Below are positions 57,511 through 64,000 of a stretch of DNA of 64,000 nt, piece by piece. The DNA comes from Streptococcus vicugnae. GTDB lineage: Bacteria; Bacillota; Bacilli; Lactobacillales; Streptococcaceae. The notes under the pieces were generated by a model. It searched no databases, was not told where the DNA came from, and saw nothing but the letters and a program-made list of their open reading frames with translations. The stretch is taken from contig NZ_JAEMHW010000002.1 in NCBI RefSeq assembly GCF_016461705.1, positions 62,001-126,000 on the forward strand, read 5' to 3'. Both the position numbers and the translations under genes were made by a program. Position 1 is the first letter of the stretch, and the number at the start of each line of letters is the position of its first letter.

Positions 57511-58300
57511 ATTAAATGTCGCTTTAACCATCGCGGGAACAGATCCAAGTGGTGGTGCGGGAATCATGGCGGATTTAAAGAGCTTTCAAGCGCGTGGTGT
57601 CTATGGCATGGCTGTTGTTACCAGTGTCGTGGCACAAAACACCAAAGGTGTTCAGGCTATTTGTAATCTGGATCAAACCATCCTTGATGAGCAACTAAAG
57701 AGCGTCTTTTCTGATATTACTCCCGACGCGATTAAAACAGGGATGTTAGCTGAAGTTGAAACCATTGAACGAGTCAGTCAGTATTTGAATACTATTTCGT
57801 GTCCTTATGTCTTAGACCCAGTTATGGTGGCAACAAGTGGTGACCGCTTGATTAGCCAAGAAGCTGTTGAAGCATTGAAAGAAAAATTGCTACCTTTAGC
57901 GACGATTATTACGCCAAATCTGCCAGAGGCAGAAGTCCTTTTTGGACAAGAATTGAAAGATGAGGCTGCGATTCTTAAAGCAGGTAAAGCCATTCAGGAA
58001 AAATACGGTGTTAAAAACGTCGTCATTAAAGGTGGCCATTTGGAAACTGAAGCAAAAGATTTTCTTTTCTTAGAAGATGGTCAGGTGATGACATTTTCTG
58101 CTGAACGAATTCCAACCAAACACACGCATGGTACTGGTTGTACCTATGCAGCTGTTATCACAGCGGAATTAGCTAAAGGTCATACCGTCCAAGAAGCAGT
58201 AGCAACAGCCAAACGATTTATTACAAAAGCCATTAAAACAGCTCCTGAACTTGGTCATGGTAATGGTCCGGTAAATCATGTGACGTATAAAGGAGATTAA
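57503..58300 (+). CDS. thiD: Hydroxymethylpyrimidine/phosphomethylpyrimidine kinase
   Basis: Phosphorylates HMP twice to HMP-PP, one half of thiamine. The 265-residue ribokinase-fold protein shows GTDPSGGAGIMADLKSF (about 12-28), DPVMVATSGD and the C-terminal anion-hole motif HGTGCTYAA. The ATG, after GAGG, lies inside the end of tenA; the stop codon abuts the thiM start. Confidence 0.96.
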   Translation: MSKLNVALTIAGTDPSGGAGIMADLKSFQARGVYGMAVVTSVVAQNTKGVQAICNLDQTILDEQLKSVFSDITPDAIKTGMLAEVETIERVSQYLNTISCPYVLDPVMVATSGDRLISQEAVEALKEKLLPLATIITPNLPEAEVLFGQELKDEAAILKAGKAIQEKYGVKNVVIKGGHLETEAKDFLFLEDGQVMTFSAERIPTKHTHGTGCTYAAVITAELAKGHTVQEAVATAKRFITKAIKTAPELGHGNGPVNHVTYKGD

Positions 58301-59098
58301 ATGACATATTTAGACGATTTAAGACAAGAAAAGCCTTTGACTATTTGTCTGACGAATAATGTTGTTAAAAATTTCTCGGCCAATGGTCTTTTGGCTTTGG
58401 GAGCTTCACCTGCAATGAGTGAATACCAACTAGATTTGGAAGATTTTTTACCAAATGCAAGTGGTCTTTTAGTCAATATTGGGACTTTGAAAGAAGATAG
58501 TTGGCAACTATATAAAGATGCCTTAGATATTGCTGAAAAATATTCAGTTCCAACCGTTTTAGATCCTGTTGCGGCTGGTGCAGGTGCTTATCGTAAAAAA
58601 GTATCACTTGATTTGGTTGAACATCATAAGATTTCACTATTGCGAGGGAACGCTGGAGAAATTGCTGCGCTTATTGGGGAAGAGGTAGCTAGTAAAGGGG
58701 TTGACTCAGCTGATGTAGACAATATTGGTCACTTAGCTCTGCTAGCCAATCAAAAACTAAATATCCCAGTGGTTATCACCGGAAAGATAGACGCTATAGC
58801 TGTCAATGGGCAAGTGAAACTTCTTAAAAATGGTAGTTCAATAATGCCATTGGTGACGGGAACAGGTTGTTTACTTGGTGCGGTTTTAGCGGCTTTCATC
58901 GGATTGGCTAAAAAAGGAGATTTATTAGCTTGTCTGGAAGAAGCTATGTCTATTTATAATATTGCTGGTGAAATGGCAGAAGAGGCATCAGGTAAAGGAT
59001 TACCAGGTAGTTTTCAGATTGCCTTTTTAGATGCCCTTTGTCAGATTAGCAATCAAGACGTTAAAAGATTGAAAAAAGTAGAGGATTATTGTGAATAA
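58301..59098 (+). CDS. thiM: Hydroxyethylthiazole kinase
   Basis: Phosphorylates the thiazole imported by ThiW. The 265-residue protein has [25 protein letters not shown] (about 16-40), DPVAAGAG and the catalytic [10 protein letters not shown] motif. Its ATG directly follows the thiD stop, with AAAGGAG inside thiD, and its end overlaps thiE. Confidence 0.96.
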   Translation: MTYLDDLRQEKPLTICLTNNVVKNFSANGLLALGASPAMSEYQLDLEDFLPNASGLLVNIGTLKEDSWQLYKDALDIAEKYSVPTVLDPVAAGAGAYRKKVSLDLVEHHKISLLRGNAGEIAALIGEEVASKGVDSADVDNIGHLALLANQKLNIPVVITGKIDAIAVNGQVKLLKNGSSIMPLVTGTGCLLGAVLAAFIGLAKKGDLLACLEEAMSIYNIAGEMAEEASGKGLPGSFQIAFLDALCQISNQDVKRLKKVEDYCE

Positions 59099-59723
59099 AG
59101 AACAGTTACAAGTTTATTTTATTTGTGGCACCCAAAATTGCCCTAAGGGAAAATTCCTAGGTACACTTGAGGCAGCTTTTAAGTCTGGTGTAACCTGTTT
59201 TCAATTTCGTGAAAAAGGCCAAGGAGCGCTCGTTGGGCAAGAAAAGACAGCTATGGCATTAAAAGTTAAAGAGCTTTGCCAAAAATATCACGTTTTATTT
59301 CTCATCAATGATGATATTGACTTAGCTCTGCAAATTGGTGTTGATGGTGTTCATATTGGTCAAGATGATATGCCGGTTCGTCAGGTAAGAAAATTATTTC
59401 CTGATAAGATTATTGGTTTATCTGTCGGAAATAGCAAAGAATTCTATTTGTCTGATATTGAGAAAGTTGATTATATTGGTGTTGGTCCTGTCTTTCCAAC
59501 GTCTTCTAAATCTGATGCTGGTCAAGTCATTGGCTTAAAAGGCTTGAGAGAAATGCGGAAGCTGGATCCAAAAATTCCAATCGTAGCAATTGGTGGGATT
59601 ACATTTGGTGATGTTGCGGCCATTCGTCAAACAGGAGCTGATGGCGTTGCAGTTATTTCAGCCCTGGCTCAATCAGAACAGATTGAACTAGATACTCAGC
59701 GTTTTGCCAGAGCTTTTGACTGA
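59091..59723 (+). CDS. thiE: Thiamine-phosphate synthase
   Basis: Joins HMP-PP and thiazole phosphate to thiamine monophosphate. The 210-residue barrel has FQFREKG (about 37-43), [22 protein letters not shown] and [15 protein letters not shown], the phosphate-binding segments. The start is GTG, six bases after GAGG, overlapping thiM by eight bases. Its stop codon lies in the terminator/MET-box element. Confidence 0.96.
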   Translation: MNKEQLQVYFICGTQNCPKGKFLGTLEAAFKSGVTCFQFREKGQGALVGQEKTAMALKVKELCQKYHVLFLINDDIDLALQIGVDGVHIGQDDMPVRQVRKLFPDKIIGLSVGNSKEFYLSDIEKVDYIGVGPVFPTSSKSDAGQVIGLKGLREMRKLDPKIPIVAIGGITFGDVAAIRQTGADGVAVISALAQSEQIELDTQRFARAFD

Positions 59724-59757
59724 GAGGTATAGTTTGAAACTATATCTAGTCTTTTTT
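59717..59757 (+). terminator. thi operon terminator that contains a perfect MET-box
   Basis: Stem GACT...GAGGTATAGTTT / AACTATATCT...AGTC followed by a T6 run, beginning at the last codons of thiE. The inner palindrome TATAGTTTGAAACTATA (59728-59744) matches the MtaR MET-box consensus at all positions. Confidence 0.8.
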
Positions 59758-59795
59758 AATAAGTATTAGTCAAGTTTTTTAAAAGAGTGTAAAAT
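59728..59795 (+). promoter_or_regulatory. metY control region
   Basis: The perfect MET-box (59728-59744) is centred about 66 bp before the probable start point, counting from the -10 TAAAAT (59790-59795); the -35 (TTAGTC near 59766) is weak, as is usual for activated promoters. Confidence 0.7.
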
Positions 59796-59836
59796 TGTAT
59801 GTACATTCAGAAATTTTAATGATTGGAGTACATGCC

Positions 59837-61117
59837 ATGACACGAAAATATAATTTTGAAACTTTGCAATTACACGCTGGTCAAACTGTTGACCCTGTCA
59901 CTAAATCTCGTGCTGTTCCAATTTACCAAACTACATCATATGTTTTTGATAATGCTCAAGAAGGTGAAGACTTATTTGGTTTAAAAAAACCAGGGAATAT
60001 CTATTCACGTATTGGGAATCCAACAGTTGAAGTCTTTGAAAATCGTATTGCTGCCCTAGAAGGTGGTGTAGGAGCACTCGCTACATCATCAGGTATGGCA
60101 GCTATTACTTACGCAGTTTTAGGCTTGGCACACGCTGGAGATCATGTGGTAGCAGCCACAACACTGTATGGTGGAACATTCAATTTGCTTAAAGAAACAC
60201 TTCCACGATACGGTGTAACAACAACATTTGTCGATGTTGCCAATCTTGAAGAAATTGAAGCAGCCATTCAAGACAATACAAAACTTGTTTTTATTGAAAC
60301 TCTTGGTAATCCAGTCATCAATATTCCTGACATTGAAAAGATTGCTGATATTGCTCACGCTCATAAAATTCCTTTGGTGTCAGATAATACTTTCGGAACA
60401 CCATATCTTATCAATGTTTTCTCACATGGGGTAGATATTGCCGTTCACTCAGCAACAAAATTCATCGGAGGTCATGGAACAACCATTGCCGGTGTTGTTG
60501 TTGATTCAGGTAAATTTGATTGGGAAGCTTCAGGAAAATTCCCACAATTCGTAGAGGAAGACCCATCTTATCACAATATTAGCTATACACGTGATATTGG
60601 TGCAGCAGCCTTTATTACAGCATTGCGTGTACAATTATTGCGTGATACTGGTGCCGCTTTGTCACCATTTAGTGCCTTTTTGCTCTTACAAGGTCTTGAA
60701 ACACTATCGCTTCGCATTGACCGTCACATCGAAAATACTAAAAAAATCGTTGAATTTTTGGAAAATCATCCAAAAGTTGAGAAGGTTAATTATCCTAGCT
60801 TACCATCAAGTCCATACTATGAATTGGCTCAAAAATATTTCCCTAAAGGAGCGGGTTCAATCTTTACTTTCCATATCAAAGGTGGACAAGAAGAAGCACA
60901 TAAATTCATCGATAACCTTGAAATCTTTTCAGATTTAGCTAATGTTGCTGATGCTAAATCATTGGTTGTGCATCCAGCGACAACAACTCACCAACAACTT
61001 TCTGAAGAAGATCTTCTAGCTTGTGGTGTTACACGTAATCAAATCCGCGTGTCAGTTGGTCTTGAAAACGCAGATGATTTGATTGAAGATTTGCGTTTGG
61101 CATTTGAAAAAATCTAA
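59837..61117 (+). CDS. metY: O-acetylhomoserine sulfhydrylase
   Basis: PLP enzyme making homocysteine from O-acetylhomoserine and sulfide. The 426-residue protein shows FETLQLHAGQ, NIYSRIGNPTVEVFE, and the PLP-lysine motif HSATKFIGGHGT; the long insert after this (GKFDWEASGKFPQF) separates MetY from cystathionine synthases. The ATG at 59837 lies nine bases after GGAG. It supplies the homocysteine methylated by mmuM and others. Confidence 0.94.
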   Translation: MTRKYNFETLQLHAGQTVDPVTKSRAVPIYQTTSYVFDNAQEGEDLFGLKKPGNIYSRIGNPTVEVFENRIAALEGGVGALATSSGMAAITYAVLGLAHAGDHVVAATTLYGGTFNLLKETLPRYGVTTTFVDVANLEEIEAAIQDNTKLVFIETLGNPVINIPDIEKIADIAHAHKIPLVSDNTFGTPYLINVFSHGVDIAVHSATKFIGGHGTTIAGVVVDSGKFDWEASGKFPQFVEEDPSYHNISYTRDIGAAAFITALRVQLLRDTGAALSPFSAFLLLQGLETLSLRIDRHIENTKKIVEFLENHPKVEKVNYPSLPSSPYYELAQKYFPKGAGSIFTFHIKGGQEEAHKFIDNLEIFSDLANVADAKSLVVHPATTTHQQLSEEDLLACGVTRNQIRVSVGLENADDLIEDLRLAFEKI

Positions 61118-61151
61118 TTGGTGATTCGTATTAAGTTCATAGGGTAAAAGC

Positions 61152-61183
61152 AAGCAGTCTGTATGCCAAATAGGCTGCTTTTT
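61152..61183 (+). terminator. metY terminator
   Basis: A 9-bp stem AAGCAGTCT / AGGCTGCTT with an 11-base loop and Ts. Confidence 0.75.
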
Positions 61184-61231
61184 GATAGAATGATTTTTAG
61201 ATGATAATACGATAGTTTTTGGAGGAAGTTT

Positions 61232-61891
61232 ATGTCAAAATATGATGACATTTGTCGATCTTTTGAAGCTAATGCCAATCCTAAAAAGGCTCAAGAAATG
61301 TCAGCTTACATGAAAAATCGTTTTTTGTTTTATGGCATTCAAACCCCGAATCGACGGGCAATTTACAAAGAATTTATAGCTATTGAGAAAAAAAAGGGAA
61401 CAGTAGATTGGGCGTTTTTAGATCACTGTTGGGAAGATAAGCATCGTGAATATCAGTACTTGGTACTTGATTATTTACGTGCCTTTCAAAAATACCTGAC
61501 TTTTGAAGATATTAAAAAGATAAAGCCATTTATTTCAAGTAAGCAGTGGTGGGACAGTATCGATGTGTTAGCAGGAATTGTTGGTCGAATCGGTTTAGAG
61601 GATACTAGAGTAGATGATGTTATGAAAATATGGGCTCAAGATGACAATCTCTGGTTTCGTCGTATAGCCATACTTCATCAACTTGGCCGAAAAAAGAAAA
61701 CGAAGCTAGAATTGTTAGAATGGATTCTTTTAACGAATCTTGGTTCAAGAGAATTCTTTATCAATAAAGCCATCGGCTGGGCTTTACGTGATTTTTCAAA
61801 GGTAAATCCTGATTGGGTAAGACAGTTTTTAGCTAAAAATGAAGAAAAATTGTCTTCACTTTCAATCAGAGAAGCTAGTAAATACCTATGA
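61232..61891 (+). CDS. AlkD-like DNA alkylation repair protein
   Basis: A 219-residue HEAT-like repeat protein of the AlkC/AlkD type, which removes alkylated bases from DNA. Typical segments are FLFYGIQTPNRRAIYKEF, the W-x-x-HRE-Y-QY motif (CWEDKHREYQYLVLDYL), SKQWWDSIDVLA and FFINKAIGWALRDFSKVNP, whose Asp and Trp residues form the active-site cleft. TTGGAGGAAG site precedes the ATG. Stands alone. Confidence 0.88.
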   Translation: MSKYDDICRSFEANANPKKAQEMSAYMKNRFLFYGIQTPNRRAIYKEFIAIEKKKGTVDWAFLDHCWEDKHREYQYLVLDYLRAFQKYLTFEDIKKIKPFISSKQWWDSIDVLAGIVGRIGLEDTRVDDVMKIWAQDDNLWFRRIAILHQLGRKKKTKLELLEWILLTNLGSREFFINKAIGWALRDFSKVNPDWVRQFLAKNEEKLSSLSIREASKYL

Positions 61892-62018
61892 TTTCCGAGC
61901 ATATTTTTCGTTTTAAAAGTCATTTTTCGGTAAAATAAGAGATGAATAAAAGGCTTATTCATCTGATTTAGTATTATATTTGGTGGAAAAAGAGCCCCCT
62001 TATAACGGAGGAATAGAT

Positions 62019-62510
62019 ATGACAACTTTTCTTGGAAAACCTGTAAACTTAGTTGGTAAACAACTTCAAATTGGCGATGTTGCGCCCGATTTTTCACTAC
62101 GAACATCTGATTTAACTATTAAGAGTTTATCTGATTTTTCTGGCTTGAAAAAAGTGATTAGTATCGTCCCATCAATTGATACTGGCATTTGTTCTACACA
62201 AACTCGTACCTTTAATCAAGAATTATCTAATATGGATGATACTGTTGTGATTACTGTTTCAGCTGATCTTCCTTTTGCACAGGCACGTTGGTGTGGTGTT
62301 GAAGGACTTGATAAAGCCATTATGATGTCTGATTACTACGATAATCGTTTTGGTAAGGCTTATGGTCTTTTAATGGAAGAATGGCATCTTTTAGCGCGAG
62401 CGGTACTTGTTTTAGATGCTGATAATCATTTGGTTTATGTTGAATACTTGGAAAATGTAAACTCAGAGCCAGACTATCAAGCAGCAATCAATGCGGTAAA
62501 ATCAATTTAA
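62019..62510 (+). CDS. tpx: Thiol peroxidase
   Basis: Peroxiredoxin that reduces hydrogen and lipid peroxides using thioredoxin. The 163-residue protein has the peroxidatic Cys in [14 protein letters not shown] (about 57-70) and the resolving Cys in FAQARWCG. The ATG at 62019 follows CGGAGG. The leader begins with a perfect 9-bp hairpin GATGAATAA / TTATTCATC (61942-61964) of unknown purpose, probably near the transcript's 5' end. Confidence 0.95.
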   Translation: MTTFLGKPVNLVGKQLQIGDVAPDFSLRTSDLTIKSLSDFSGLKKVISIVPSIDTGICSTQTRTFNQELSNMDDTVVITVSADLPFAQARWCGVEGLDKAIMMSDYYDNRFGKAYGLLMEEWHLLARAVLVLDADNHLVYVEYLENVNSEPDYQAAINAVKSI

Positions 62511-62511
62511 A

Positions 62512-62548
62512 AAATTCCCTCACTTAGTTTGTCTAGGTGAGGGATTTT
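62512..62548. terminator. Bidirectional terminator
   Basis: A 15-bp stem with one bulge (62512-62527 with 62533-62548), between the convergent tpx and TetR genes, flanked by A and T runs. Confidence 0.85.
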
Positions 62549-62559
62549 GTTTATGACTC

Positions 62560-63108
62560 TTAAAGAGTTTTATCCAGTGAAGCAACTTTGAGAATAATCT
62601 CAGTTAACTCTTCAGTACTTTCTTTGCCACCATTATTCACCCACAGTGAAATAATACTCTCAATAGAAGACAAATAAACCTCAGTAGCATACTGGAAAGG
62701 AATTCCATAGTAGGCGACAAGGATTTCTTTGAAATCTGGGATGGTCAAAAGAAAATTGTAGATAAAATCTTTGACGGTCTTGGAAAAATTAGAGTATGAT
62801 GATTTTGAAAGTGCATAAGTTAATTTGAAATTGTCACGAACGTAATCAAGGCAACGTGTGATAACTTTTGGAGTATCAGTATAAAGGGAGTCGGTGTTGA
62901 GAATAGCAAACAAATCATTAAGAGTTTCATGTTTTAATTGGTCCATCATATCATATTTGTCAACGTAATGGAGGTAAAACGTCCCACGGTTAACTCCGGC
63001 AGTTTTTGTTAAATCAGAAATGGTAATTTCTTCAAAGCTTTTTTCTAATAAGAGTTTTGCTAAAGCCTGCTTGAGATAGTTCGTGGTTTCGGTTTGTCTT
63101 TTTGCCAA
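62560..63108 (-). CDS. TetR-family regulator of the adjacent ABC exporter
   Basis: A 182-residue repressor: N-terminal helix-turn-helix (about 8-52, FEEITISDLTKTAGVNRGTFYLHYVDKYDMM) and a C-terminal domain of the TetR_C group common in streptococci. It is divergent from an ABC exporter, which it probably represses, since a promoter for the exporter lies in the shared 140-base gap. AAAGGAGAG site before its ATG. Ligand unknown. Confidence 0.85.
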   Translation of the reverse strand: MAKRQTETTNYLKQALAKLLLEKSFEEITISDLTKTAGVNRGTFYLHYVDKYDMMDQLKHETLNDLFAILNTDSLYTDTPKVITRCLDYVRDNFKLTYALSKSSYSNFSKTVKDFIYNFLLTIPDFKEILVAYYGIPFQYATEVYLSSIESIISLWVNNGGKESTEELTEIILKVASLDKTL

Positions 63109-63163
63109 AATAACTCTCCTTTCTTGGATATAGCTAAAATGAACAGATTGTCTATTTTTGTCC

Positions 63164-63192
63164 TTGTTTAATAATTGTGAAAATTATATACT
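63164..63192 (+). promoter_or_regulatory. ABC exporter promoter
   Basis: -35 TTGTTT (63164-63169), 17 bp, -10 TATACT (63187-63192). No clear palindromic TetR operator could be picked out by eye, though TTGTC is directly repeated at about 63148-63162. Confidence 0.65.
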
Positions 63193-63248
63193 ATTCCTCG
63201 AATTAAATCAACAACATGTTTAATTAAGAAATACAAAGAGGTGATTTT

Positions 63249-63950
63249 ATGGCTTATATTGAAATGAAGCACTCATACAAGCGTTATAAAACTGGTGAAA
63301 CTGAAATTGTAGCAAATAATGACATTAACTTTGCTATCGAAAAGGGAGAGTTAGTGATTATTCTTGGAGCATCAGGTGCCGGAAAATCAACGGTTTTAAA
63401 TATTCTTGGTGGAATGGATACCAACGATGAAGGGCAAGTCTTGATTGATGGTGTTGATATTTCTCAATATAATGCTAAAGAATTGACAACATATCGTCGT
63501 AACGATGTCGGATTTGTTTTTCAATTCTATAATTTAGTCCCTAATTTAACAGCAAAAGAAAATGTTGAATTGGCATCAGAAATTGTAGTAGACGCAAGAG
63601 ACGCTGAACAGACCTTGATTGATGTTGGCTTGGGTAAACGTTTGAATAATTTTCCAGCACAGCTGTCAGGTGGGGAACAGCAACGTGTGTCAATTGCGCG
63701 TGCGGTGGCTAAAAACCCAAAATTACTACTTTGTGATGAACCGACAGGAGCTCTTGATTATCAAACCGGAAAACAAGTGTTGAAGATTTTGCAAGACATG
63801 TCTCGTCACAAAGGTTCAACAGTTATTATCGTGACACACAACTCTGCCCTTGCACCGATTGCTGATCGTGTTATTCACATGCACGATGCTACTGTGAGCA
63901 GCATTGAAGTCAATGAGCACCCTCAAGATATTGAGACACTAGAATACTGA
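63249..63950 (+). CDS. ABC transporter ATP-binding protein, LolD/MacB type
   Basis: A 233-residue ATPase with Walker [10 protein letters not shown] (about 38-46), the signature [14 protein letters not shown], Walker [13 protein letters not shown] and the H-loop VTHN. This subtype works with FtsX-like permeases in export of peptides, antibiotics or lipids. The next gene starts ten bases later. AGAGGTG site precedes the ATG. Confidence 0.93.
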   Translation: MAYIEMKHSYKRYKTGETEIVANNDINFAIEKGELVIILGASGAGKSTVLNILGGMDTNDEGQVLIDGVDISQYNAKELTTYRRNDVGFVFQFYNLVPNLTAKENVELASEIVVDARDAEQTLIDVGLGKRLNNFPAQLSGGEQQRVSIARAVAKNPKLLLCDEPTGALDYQTGKQVLKILQDMSRHKGSTVIIVTHNSALAPIADRVIHMHDATVSSIEVNEHPQDIETLEY

Positions 63951-63960
63951 GGTGAGCATT

Positions 63961-64000
63961 ATGTCAAAAAAGACTTATTGGAAAGATATCAGAAAATCAA
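63961..64000 (+). CDS. Start of the partner ABC permease (cut by window end)
   Basis: Only 13 codons are visible (MSKKTYWKDIRKS), beginning at an ATG after GAGGTGAGC. A basic, aromatic N-terminus of this kind (K-x-x-W-K-D-I-x-x-S) is usual for large FtsX-like permeases, which fits the ATPase before it. Confidence 0.65.
   Translation, partial: MSKKTYWKDIRKS

Noticed and set aside
61678-62106. 142-codon minus-strand ORF spanning the alkylation-repair and tpx genes
   Set aside because: Overlaps two well-supported genes and their control region; no family resemblance.

Overview
The window is an AT-rich Firmicutes chromosome segment, and everything in it fits a Streptococcus. Markers are the orders folA - small membrane protein - clpX - engB, folC-folE-folP-folB-folK, murB-potABCD and rplJ-rplL, plus a ClpL chaperone, an S. 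mutans-like bgl regulon (licT, bglP, AraC-type bglC, bglA) and an S. mutans/S. pneumoniae-like cel operon. The combination of a TPP-controlled thiamine salvage operon, pdxST, two beta-glucoside PTS systems and an S-methylmethionine pair would suit the S. bovis/equinus/gallolyticus group, but the species is an inference. I see no transposase, phage gene, CRISPR array, tRNA or rRNA; the window reads as continuous chromosome backbone with one sugar-catabolic island.

Layout. 0-6 kb: thymidylate and folate enzymes (thyA, folA), clpX-engB, then mmuP-mmuM under two MET-box-like sites. 6-13 kb: DUF1275 protein and clpL on the minus strand (clpL promoter overlapped by a CtsR-like box), the L10-leader/rplJ/rplL operon, a TetR regulator, small membrane proteins and a polysaccharide deacetylase. 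13-22 kb: hom-thrB, a RarD-type permease, a fused pabBC and the folate operon. 22-28.5 kb: murB, the spermidine/putrescine ABC transporter and a CLC antiporter. 28.5-47 kb: a long beta-glucoside region. It holds licT and bglP, each behind its own RAT/terminator, bglC, bglA, a SemiSWEET, three tandem paralogous small membrane-anchored proteins of no recognised function, the cel PTS operon with CelR boxes, two Cof-type HAD phosphatases, an SGNH esterase and a second GH1 enzyme. 47-54.5 kb: an AGCS amino-acid symporter under a tandem glycine riboswitch, divergent pdxR/pdxST, and pcrA preceded by overlapping mini-ORFs. 54.6-59.7 kb: TPP riboswitch and thiW - methyltransferase - HAD - tenA - thiD - thiM - thiE. 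59.8-64 kb: metY, an AlkD-like glycosylase, tpx, and a divergent TetR/ABC exporter cut by the window end.

How the genes cooperate. The folate genes (pabBC, folE, folB, folK, folP, folC, folA) supply the cofactor that thyA consumes. mmuM and metY both feed methionine synthesis and share MET-box-like control sites. The thi operon salvages pyrimidine and thiazole into thiamine phosphate. The HAD protein inside it may be the thiamine-phosphate phosphatase needed before thiamine pyrophosphokinase. The 28-47 kb region imports and phosphorylates beta-glucosides and cello-oligosaccharides (BglP; CelB/C/D) and hydrolyses the phosphorylated products (two GH1 enzymes). It is controlled by LicT antitermination, CelR and several cre-like sites.

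Most interesting observations: the tandem trio of small membrane proteins at 37.1-38.3 kb; a perfect MET-box palindrome that is also the stem of the thi-operon terminator (59.72 kb); the two-step overlapping mini-ORF cascade in front of pcrA; the methyltransferase and HAD genes inside the thi operon; and similar leader elements before folC and folB.
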